In this document: positions 1 through 4,740 of the stretch, one piece after another | How positions within the stretch are numbered: position 1 is the stretch's first letter | Layout of the letters: the number at the start of each line of letters is the position of its first letter | NCBI GenBank assembly: GCA_964517075.1 | Contig: CAZFAT010000135.1 | Span: forward strand, 1-28,741 | Origin: CAZFAT01 sp964517075 | GTDB lineage: Bacteria; Acidobacteriota; Vicinamibacteria; Vicinamibacterales; SCN-69-37 | Length of the DNA: 28,741 nt | Direction of reading: 5' to 3' | The notes under the pieces: model-generated | What the model was told of the DNA's origin: nothing | Databases searched by the model: none | What the model saw: only the letters and a program-made list of their open reading frames with translations | Program-made: the position numbers and the translations under genes

Positions 1-13
1 CCTCCTTTGTCCG

Positions 14-43
14 GACGGGCAGGGCGGTGTGGCCCTGCCCGTC
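14..43. terminator. Perfect 12-bp hairpin, possible terminator
   Basis: Arms at 14-25 and 32-43 are perfectly complementary around a 6-nt loop. It lies about 25 nt beyond the stop codon of the minus-strand gene ending at 67. There is no T-run on the minus side, so it may be a processing or Rho-assisted end rather than a classical intrinsic terminator. Confidence 0.4.
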
Positions 44-66
44 GCGTCGGCCTGTTTGTGACATCG

Positions 67-405
67 CTAGCCCAGCGCCGGTCTCACCGGTCGTTCCAGT
101 CTCGTGGGGCGTTCCGGACGCACCGGCCGTTCGGGGCGCGCGACCCGCTCCGGCCGTGCGGGCCGTGTCACGCGGGCGGGCCGGTCGGGACGTTCGGGCC
201 GCTCCGGCCGCTCGGGACGGACCCGATGGGGACGGACGGGCCGTTCCGGCCGGTGGGGACGGACGTGGCGGCGTCGATGGAGATCGTCCACACGCTGATC
301 AATCACGGGGACTGCACGCAATTGCGCCGCCATCGTCATGGCCTGCAGGTCGATGGTGGTCATCGACCCCGCAGCCACGAGCGCCAGGATCACAGCTCGC
401 CTCAT
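67..405 (-). CDS. Small secreted Arg/Pro-repeat protein, unknown function
   Basis: This is a 112-residue protein. I chose the ATG at 405 because a strong GGAGGAGGA ribosome site lies just upstream. Residues 1-26 look like a signal peptide (MRRAVILALVAAGS, then an Ala-rich stretch). From about residue 44 to the end the chain is built from Arg-Pro units such as RPERPERPERPDRPA, with occasional His and Val. It should be extended, very basic and exported. I recognise no family. The opposite strand also reads openly as an Arg/Gly-rich chain, but that is a shadow of the repeat. The gene lies 167 nt downstream of the dehydrogenase ending at 573, behind a leader with strong secondary structure, so it may be read separately. 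Low complexity makes the call less certain than for its neighbours. Confidence 0.6.
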   Translation of the reverse strand: MRRAVILALVAAGSMTTIDLQAMTMAAQLRAVPVIDQRVDDLHRRRHVRPHRPERPVRPHRVRPERPERPERPDRPARVTRPARPERVARPERPVRPERPTRLERPVRPALG

Positions 406-442
406 GACTCCTCCTCCTCGTATCGGTCTTGCCGGTTTCGAT

Positions 443-506
443 CCGCACGGCTGCCGGAAACCGGCGACCTTCGCCGTCGGCGGCTTCGCGGGTTTCCCCG
501 GTGCGG
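443..506 (-). other. Structured leader segment of the Arg/Pro-repeat gene
   Basis: On the minus strand CCGCAC (506-501) can pair with GTGCGG (448-443), enclosing smaller hairpins: a CGGCGA/TCGCCG stem and a GCCGG/CCGGC stem. Unpaired purine-rich pieces (GGGGAAACC, GACGGCGAAGG) give a vague likeness to a cyclic-di-GMP type I aptamer. The match to the conserved core is incomplete, so I only call a structured 5' untranslated region. Confidence 0.25.
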
Positions 507-572
507 GGCTGAACCGGTGCTTCAGAGGGTTAGACGGGACCGGGGCCGGAGCGTAAACGCTCGCGGTGGCGT

Positions 573-1517
573 TCAGATTTGTCGGTGAATCCCGGCCTTC
601 AGGCACTGCACGAGGAAGCGGTCGCGGCGGGCCTTGACGCCATCGGGGCTCTTGCGAGACCAGTCGTGGAAGCCGCGGCCGGCGGCAGCGCCCCACGCGC
701 CTTCGGCCATCTTCTGTTTGAAGAGCGGCGGCGCGTGAGGTTCGTTGTACAGGTCCCGCGAGACGTAATCGCAGACCGCGTGACCCAGTTCGAGGCCGAC
801 CAGATCCTGATGTTCGAGCACGCCATACGCGGGCAGGCGCAGGCCGAAGCCGAGGCGCGCCGCCAGATCCACATCGTCTGGATCCGCGATGCCCTCCGCG
901 ACGATGTTCACGGCCTCGCGCACCAGGGCCATCTGCATGCGGTTGCCGAGCTGGCCCGGCCGGTCCTTCTTCACCATCACCGGAGTCCTGCCGCAGCGAA
1001 TCAGCAGCGCCTTCACGGCCTCCGCGACTGACGGGTCGGTCTTCGTGCCCCGGACGATCTCGACGAGCGGCATGAGGTGCGGCGGATTCCAGAAATGCGT
1101 CGTCAGCACGCGCTCGGGGTGCGCGCAACTGGAGGCGATCTCCGACACGCTGAGGCCGGAGGTGTTCGAGGCGAGCACCGCACCGGGCCTGGTGATGCCA
1201 TCGAGATACGCGAAGAGCTCCTGTTTGAGCGGCATCTGCTCGGGAATCGATTCCACGATCAGATCGGCGTCCGGCGCGGTGGCCGCGAGGTCGGCCGACG
1301 TGTGGATCCGCAGCCGCGCCGCGGCGCGCTCGGCTGGCAGGACGAGTCCGGCGTCCAGGAGCTGCGCGAGGTAGCGGTCAGCCGCCGCGGCGCCACGCGC
1401 CGCGCCGTCTTCAGTCCGGCTGACAATCGTCGTGGCCACGCCGCCGAGCGCCAGCGTCGTGGCAATGCCCGGGCCCATCGTGCCCGTGCCGAGGACAACC
1501 GCGGTGGAGAAGGTCAC
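573..1517 (-). CDS. 3-hydroxyacyl-CoA (3-hydroxybutyryl-CoA) dehydrogenase
   Basis: This 314-residue protein should oxidise or reduce 3-hydroxyacyl-CoA with NAD in fatty-acid or short-chain acyl-CoA metabolism. The N-terminus has the Rossmann signature GTGTMGPGIA (residues 10-19). The family stretch around ERVLTTHFWNPPHLMPLVEIV carries the catalytic His, and the C-terminal helical dimerisation domain follows. Length matches stand-alone Hbd/FadB-type enzymes. The start is GTG at 1517, only 12 nt after the stop of the cysteine synthase-JAMM gene, with AGGTG upstream, so the two are probably cotranscribed. Why an acyl-CoA dehydrogenase should travel with cysteine synthesis is not evident. Substrate chain length cannot be read from the sequence. 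Confidence 0.9.
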   Translation of the reverse strand: MTFSTAVVLGTGTMGPGIATTLALGGVATTIVSRTEDGAARGAAAADRYLAQLLDAGLVLPAERAAARLRIHTSADLAATAPDADLIVESIPEQMPLKQELFAYLDGITRPGAVLASNTSGLSVSEIASSCAHPERVLTTHFWNPPHLMPLVEIVRGTKTDPSVAEAVKALLIRCGRTPVMVKKDRPGQLGNRMQMALVREAVNIVAEGIADPDDVDLAARLGFGLRLPAYGVLEHQDLVGLELGHAVCDYVSRDLYNEPHAPPLFKQKMAEGAWGAAAGRGFHDWSRKSPDGVKARRDRFLVQCLKAGIHRQI

Positions 1518-1529
1518 GCGTCAATACAC

Positions 1530-2900
1530 CTATGACACAAACTCTTCATCGAAGCCGGAACGGTCCGGTCGCAGTCTCCAGGAGCGCAGCTCCTTCGGCT
1601 GTCCCTGCCGTACCGAGATGATCGCGTAACTCAGGTTCGGCCACGCGTGCTCGAGATCGAAAGCCGACGGCTCGGCCGGGTGATCCGGGTGCGAGTGATA
1701 GAAGCCGATGAGGGTGCGGCCGGTTTCGGACGCCCGCGCCTCCGCGCGACGATATTCGTCGGGCCCCACGAGGAAGCGTCGGCGCTGGCCCTCGGGAAAC
1801 GTATTGTCGAGAACGAACGCTTCTTCGACCACGCCGTCGACTTGGCCGAAGAGCGCGCCGCAGCATTCATTCGGATAGATCCGCGCGGCGTGCTTGCGAA
1901 TCGCGGCGAGTTGCGGCTCGGGAATGCGGATGCGAGCCGGGGCGTCCTCGCCCGCGATCACGTCCTCCGGCGTCGCCTGCCACAGCGGGTCCGACAGATA
2001 GCGGTCGCCGCCGTCGGGGAACACGGTGACGATGACGGCGGCGGAGAGCGCGGAGGCGACCTGTAGGCACGCGGCGAGCGCGGCGCCGCTCGACGGGCCG
2101 ACGAACAGCCCCTCCTTGTGCGCGAGCTGACGCGTCAGGTCGTGCGCTTCTTCCGTGGAGACGCGCAGGTCCTGATCGGCCAGGTCCGGATCGTAGATGG
2201 CCGGCACGATGGCCGAGGCCATGTGTTTCAGGCCTTCGAGGCCGTGCAGCGGCGAATCCGGCTGCACCGAGATGAGCTTCACGTCGGGCTGCTCCTGACG
2301 GAGCCGGCGGCCGGTGCCGATGAACGTCCCGCTCGTGCCGAGCGCGGCGACGAAGTGGGTGAGCCGGCCCTCGCTCTGATCGAGGATTTCGACGGCCGTC
2401 GTGTCGAAGTGCGCGCGCCAGTTCGCCGGGTTGCTGTACTGATCGGGATAGAAATAGCGCCCGGGATCGCGCGCGTAGATGGCGCGCGCCTGGCGGATGG
2501 CGCCGTCGCTGCCCTCCATCGGATCGGTGAGCACGAGGTCCGCACCGTAGATCTGGAGCAGCCGCTTGCGCTCCGGGGTGACGTTGGCCGGGACGCACAG
2601 CCGCACGCGGTGCCCGCGCGCGGCGCCGAGCATCGCGTAGGCGATGCCGGTGTTGCCCGACGTGGCGTCGAGCAGGATGCGGCCGTGGCTGAGCGCGCCC
2701 GATCGTTCGCCATCGAGAATCATCGCGAGCGCGGCGCGGTCCTTGACCGACCCGCCGGGATTCTGGCACTCGAGCTTCGCGTAGATCTCGATGCCTGCCC
2801 TCGGCTCCATGCGGCGCAGGCGGATCAGGGGCGTGCCGCCGATCAGGTCCACGATCGACGTCCCTTCCGCGCGCCGGCGGTCCGCCATCAGCTTTGTCAT
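1530..2900 (-). CDS. Cysteine synthase (CysM-like) fused to JAMM/Mec-type isopeptidase
   Basis: This 456-residue protein has two domains. Residues 13-310 are a PLP-dependent cysteine synthase, with the PLP lysine K53 in NPGGSVKDR, substrate loop TSGNT (80-84) and phosphate-binding GTSGT (188-192). Residues about 325-445 form an M67/JAMM metalloprotease with a complete zinc signature: E345, H402-S-H404, S412 and D415. In Mycobacterium, CysM loads cysteine onto the ubiquitin-like carrier CysO and the JAMM protease Mec releases it. Here both activities are joined, which suggests carrier-bound sulfur as donor. No CysO-like carrier is encoded in this window. The ATG at 2900 has GAGG four bases upstream, directly after the terminator of a cysteine-codon attenuator. 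Ordinary O-acetylserine sulfhydrylase activity is the alternative. Confidence 0.92.
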   Translation of the reverse strand: MTKLMADRRRAEGTSIVDLIGGTPLIRLRRMEPRAGIEIYAKLECQNPGGSVKDRAALAMILDGERSGALSHGRILLDATSGNTGIAYAMLGAARGHRVRLCVPANVTPERKRLLQIYGADLVLTDPMEGSDGAIRQARAIYARDPGRYFYPDQYSNPANWRAHFDTTAVEILDQSEGRLTHFVAALGTSGTFIGTGRRLRQEQPDVKLISVQPDSPLHGLEGLKHMASAIVPAIYDPDLADQDLRVSTEEAHDLTRQLAHKEGLFVGPSSGAALAACLQVASALSAAVIVTVFPDGGDRYLSDPLWQATPEDVIAGEDAPARIRIPEPQLAAIRKHAARIYPNECCGALFGQVDGVVEEAFVLDNTFPEGQRRRFLVGPDEYRRAEARASETGRTLIGFYHSHPDHPAEPSAFDLEHAWPNLSYAIISVRQGQPKELRSWRLRPDRSGFDEEFVS

Positions 2901-2908
2901 CCGACCTC

Positions 2909-2940
2909 AAAAAAAAAGCCCGGAACCTGTGGTTCCGGGC
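2909..2940 (-). terminator. Attenuator terminator of the cysteine synthase-JAMM unit
   Basis: On the minus strand a perfect 10-bp stem (GCCCGGAACC, 2940-2931, with its complement 2927-2918, loop of 3) is followed by nine T (2917-2909). It ends one base before the GAGG ribosome site of the gene starting at 2900. It therefore sits between the leader peptide and the gene, as in transcription attenuation. Confidence 0.85.
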
Positions 2941-3024
2941 CTGCAACGGGCGCCTCTTGGCGACCCCGATCGTTCGTCCGTGCCTAGAGTCGCGCGCGCC
3001 GGTGGTCCAGGCCCTCAAAGGGCC
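2937..3024 (-). promoter_or_regulatory. Cysteine-codon attenuator, minus strand
   Basis: The last Cys codon of the leader peptide ends at 3026. The next bases form region 1 (GGCCCT, 3024-3019), a TTG loop, and region 2 (AGGGCC, 3015-3010). Region 2 extended as GGGCCTG (3014-3008) is perfectly complementary to CAGGCCC (2943-2937), which overlaps the first four bases of the terminator stem. A ribosome stalled at the Cys codons would cover region 1, free region 2 to pair with the terminator foot, and let transcription continue. The pairings are read directly; the regulation is inferred from classical amino-acid attenuation. Confidence 0.75.
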
Positions 3025-3067
3025 GACAACAGGGGCAGGCCGCCACGACGCCCAGCAGGGACATCAT
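2984..3067 (-). CDS. Cysteine-rich leader peptide of the cysteine synthase-JAMM unit
   Basis: This open reading frame of 27 codons begins with two ATGs (3067 and 3064), reads MMSLLGVVAACPCCRPF and continues to a TAG. Three Cys codons (TGC 3037-3035, TGT TGT 3031-3026) fall within four positions. A -10-like TTCAAT at 3079-3074 places the transcription start at about the first ATG, so the mRNA would be leaderless. A 6-bp hairpin follows one base after the last Cys codon, and an intrinsic terminator stands before the cysteine synthase gene. The likely role is to sense charged Cys-tRNA, not to act as a protein. I rate it as real because the plus strand shows the same design independently. Confidence 0.75.
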   Translation of the reverse strand: MMSLLGVVAACPCCRPFEGLDHRRARL

Positions 3068-3073
3068 GCCGAC

Positions 3074-3103
3074 ATTGAACACGGGCCAAGGGCGCGCTGT
3101 CAA
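3074..3103 (-). promoter_or_regulatory. Promoter of the cysteine synthase-JAMM leader
   Basis: A perfect -35 box TTGACA (3103-3098), an 18-nt spacer and a -10-like TTCAAT (3079-3074). The predicted start is about base 3067, the A of the leader ATG. Confidence 0.6.
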
Positions 3104-3118
3104 ATGGCGGGGTTTGAC
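3099..3118. promoter_or_regulatory. Inverted repeat joining two divergent -35 boxes
   Basis: GTCAAA (3099-3104) and TTTGAC (3113-3118) are inverted arms 8 bp apart. They coincide with the -35 regions of both promoters. This could simply be two -35 boxes back to back, or an operator for a shared regulator. Confidence 0.4.
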
Positions 3119-3142
3119 CCTCCTCCGCCGTGGTGGTACCGT
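3114..3142 (+). promoter_or_regulatory. Promoter of the siroheme/sulfite reductase leader
   Basis: A -35 box TTGACC (3114-3119), a 17-nt spacer and a -10-like TACCGT (3137-3142). The predicted start is about 3149-3152, at or just before the leader ATG. The same TACCGT -10 appears before the GMC oxidoreductase gene. Confidence 0.55.
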
Positions 3143-3151
3143 GGGCGTTCA

Positions 3152-3238
3152 ATGTTTCACGTTGCCGCCCCGTGTTACTGTTGCGCCTGTCCCAGCCTGG
3201 CTGGGCATGCCGGGCCGATGCGGGAGCGTCGCGAGTGA
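3152..3238 (+). CDS. Cysteine-rich leader peptide of the siroheme/sulfite reductase operon
   Basis: This 28-residue open reading frame begins MFHVAAPCYCCACPS. Four of six consecutive codons (3173-3190) are Cys: TGT, TGT, TGC, TGT. It ends at TGA 3236-3238, before an intrinsic terminator at 3266-3300. No ribosome site is visible, but the promoter places the mRNA start at or within three bases of the ATG, so translation would be leaderless. A 6-bp hairpin starts at the base after the last Cys codon. The peptide most likely reports Cys-tRNA charging by ribosome stalling. Cys-rich leaderless leader peptides that regulate sulfur genes are known in mycobacteria; I know of no such report for this kind of bacterium. 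Confidence 0.8.
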   Translation: MFHVAAPCYCCACPSLAGHAGPMRERRE

Positions 3239-3275
3239 CCTGAGGTCCGCGGCGAGTGCAGTTCCAGCCCGCGAA
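3188..3275 (+). promoter_or_regulatory. Cysteine-codon attenuator, plus strand
   Basis: The last Cys codon is 3188-3190. Region 1 (CCCAGC, 3191-3196), loop CTG and region 2 (GCTGGG, 3200-3205) follow at once. GGCTGG (3199-3204) is also perfectly complementary to CCAGCC (3264-3269), which overlaps the first four bases of the terminator stem (3266-3275). Stalling at the Cys codons would mask region 1 and favour the anti-terminator. The geometry matches the minus-strand attenuator, including the 4-nt overlap. Confidence 0.75.
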
Positions 3276-3300
3276 TCGGTTTCCGGTTCGCGGGCTTTTT
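3266..3300 (+). terminator. Attenuator terminator of the siroheme/sulfite reductase operon
   Basis: A 10-bp stem (3266-3275 with 3287-3296) is followed by a run of T at 3296-3300 and another five T after CA. It lies 16 nt before the GTG of the first structural gene and 27 nt after the leader stop codon. Confidence 0.85.
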
Positions 3301-3316
3301 CATTTTTGACGACATC

Positions 3317-3922
3317 GTGACTCGCAAGACCGAACTGTTTCCCATCTTCCTCAAGCTGGCCGATCGGCCCGTCCTCGTCGTGGGCGGTGGAACCGTGGCG
3401 GCCGGCAAACTCGCCGGACTGCTGGCCACCGGGGCGCGCATCACCGTCGTGGCGCCCGAGGTCTGCGACGCCATCCGGCGCACCCGCGTCGAGATCCACC
3501 GGCGCCGGTTCCGCGCCTCGGATCTTCACGGCGTGTGGCTCGTCGTCTCGGCCGCGACGCCGTCCGTCAACGCCGCGGTGGCGCGGCTGGCGGAACGCCG
3601 TCGGCTCTTCGTCAATGCCGTGGACGATCCGGCGAACGCCAGTGCCTATCTCGGCGGCGTGCTGCGGCGCGACGGCGTGACGGTGGCCATCTCCACGAAC
3701 GGCCGCGCGCCGGCGCTGGCCGGACTGCTGCGCGAGGGGATCGACGCGATGCTGCCCGAGGATCTGGATCGCTGGTTCGGCCGTGCCGACGCGCTCAAGC
3801 GCCGATGGCGCCGGACGGGGGTGCCCATGCCGGCGCGGCGGCCGGAGTTGGCCGAGGCCATCACGCGGCTGTACGGCCGGCCTGTGCGAGCTGCCGCCAC
3901 GCCCCGGAGGCGCCGGACATGA
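3317..3922 (+). CDS. Precorrin-2 dehydrogenase / sirohydrochlorin ferrochelatase (CysG N-terminal type)
   Basis: This 201-residue protein should oxidise precorrin-2 to sirohydrochlorin and possibly insert iron, the last steps of siroheme synthesis. It opens with FPIFLKLADRPVLVVGGGTVAAGK, a Rossmann NAD site (GGGTVA, about residues 23-28). NAVDDPANASAYLGGVLRRDGVTVAISTNGRAPALA is the family core seen in CysG, Met8p and SirC, and the length fits a stand-alone SirC/Met8p protein. The start is GTG at 3317 without a clear ribosome site. Its TGA overlaps the ATG of the methyltransferase gene, so translation is probably coupled. It supplies siroheme to the sulfite reductase two genes on, under control of the cysteine leader. 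Whether it has ferrochelatase activity cannot be told from sequence. Confidence 0.9.
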   Translation: MTRKTELFPIFLKLADRPVLVVGGGTVAAGKLAGLLATGARITVVAPEVCDAIRRTRVEIHRRRFRASDLHGVWLVVSAATPSVNAAVARLAERRRLFVNAVDDPANASAYLGGVLRRDGVTVAISTNGRAPALAGLLREGIDAMLPEDLDRWFGRADALKRRWRRTGVPMPARRPELAEAITRLYGRPVRAAATPRRRRT

Positions 3923-4740
3923 CCAGGGCGATCCGCGCGCGCTCCGTCCCGCCGCGCTGCCGCGGCTTCGTCTCGCTCGTCGGGGCCGGACCGGGCGATC
4001 CGGATCTGCTGACCTGGCGCGCGATTCAGCGCCTGCAGGCCGCGGATCTCGTGCTCTACGACGGCCTCGTGCCGCGGCCGATCTTGCGCCTCGCGACGTC
4101 GGCCGAGTGCGTGTCCGTTTCGAAGCGCGCCGGTCGCCGCACGCTCTCGCAGGCCGAGGTGACCGACCGGATGATTGCCGCCGCGCGACGTGGTCAGTAC
4201 GTCGTCCGCCTGAAGTCGGGCGATCCGTTCGTGCTCGGTCGCGGCGGGGAAGAGATGCTCGGGCTCGCGCGCGCCGGCGTGCCCTTCGAGATCGTGCCCG
4301 GCGTCACCACGGCGACGGCGGCGCCGGCGCTGGCGGGCATCCCGGTCACCCATCGCGGCGTCGCCTCCGCGTTCGTCGTCGTGAGTGGCCACGCGCCCGT
4401 GGCCTACGAGCGCCTGGTCTCCTCGATCGCACCCGGCTCGGCCACGCTCGTCGTCCTGATGGGTCTTTCCGAACGCGCGCGCATAGCCACGCGGCTCATC
4501 GCCGGCGGCTGGCGGATGGACACGCCCGCGGCGGTCATCACGAGCGCATCGCAGCCGAACCAGCGGGTCTGGACCGGCACACTCGCCACCCTGGACCGGG
4601 ATCTGGACGCCGCCGACGTCGAGGATCCGGGCGTCATCGTGATTGGAGACGTGGTCGCGCTGGCCGCCGACTCCGAACTCAGCCTTCCGTTTCCCGTGCA
4701 GGAGATTCCATGGCAGCCCATGACGACCCCCGGACTCTAG
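3919..4740 (+). CDS. cobA: Uroporphyrinogen-III C-methyltransferase
   Basis: This 273-residue SAM-dependent enzyme methylates uroporphyrinogen III twice to precorrin-2, the entry step to siroheme. Family signatures are GAGPGDPDLLTWRA near residue 21, LYDGLVPRPIL, RLKSGDPFVLGRGGEE, and PGVTTATAAPALAGIPVTHRG. The ATG at 3919 overlaps the TGA of the preceding gene by four bases, and the C-terminus overlaps the sulfite reductase start by 31 bases. The rest of the protein aligns with ordinary SUMT length, without an appended dehydrogenase domain, so siroheme synthase is split here into two genes. The product could also feed cobalamin, but the neighbours point to siroheme for sulfite reductase. Confidence 0.93.
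   Translation: MTRAIRARSVPPRCRGFVSLVGAGPGDPDLLTWRAIQRLQAADLVLYDGLVPRPILRLATSAECVSVSKRAGRRTLSQAEVTDRMIAAARRGQYVVRLKSGDPFVLGRGGEEMLGLARAGVPFEIVPGVTTATAAPALAGIPVTHRGVASAFVVVSGHAPVAYERLVSSIAPGSATLVVLMGLSERARIATRLIAGGWRMDTPAAVITSASQPNQRVWTGTLATLDRDLDAADVEDPGVIVIGDVVALAADSELSLPFPVQEIPWQPMTTPGL

Noticed and set aside
104..298. Plus-strand Arg/Gly-repeat frame
   Set aside because: It is the antisense reading of the Arg/Pro repeat; the minus-strand frame has the signal peptide and ribosome site.
3132..3145. GGTGGTACCGTGGG on the plus strand resembles the T-box riboswitch core
   Set aside because: There is no specifier stem upstream, the terminator is 120 bases away, and the bases are better used as the -10 box of a promoter with perfect 17-nt spacing.
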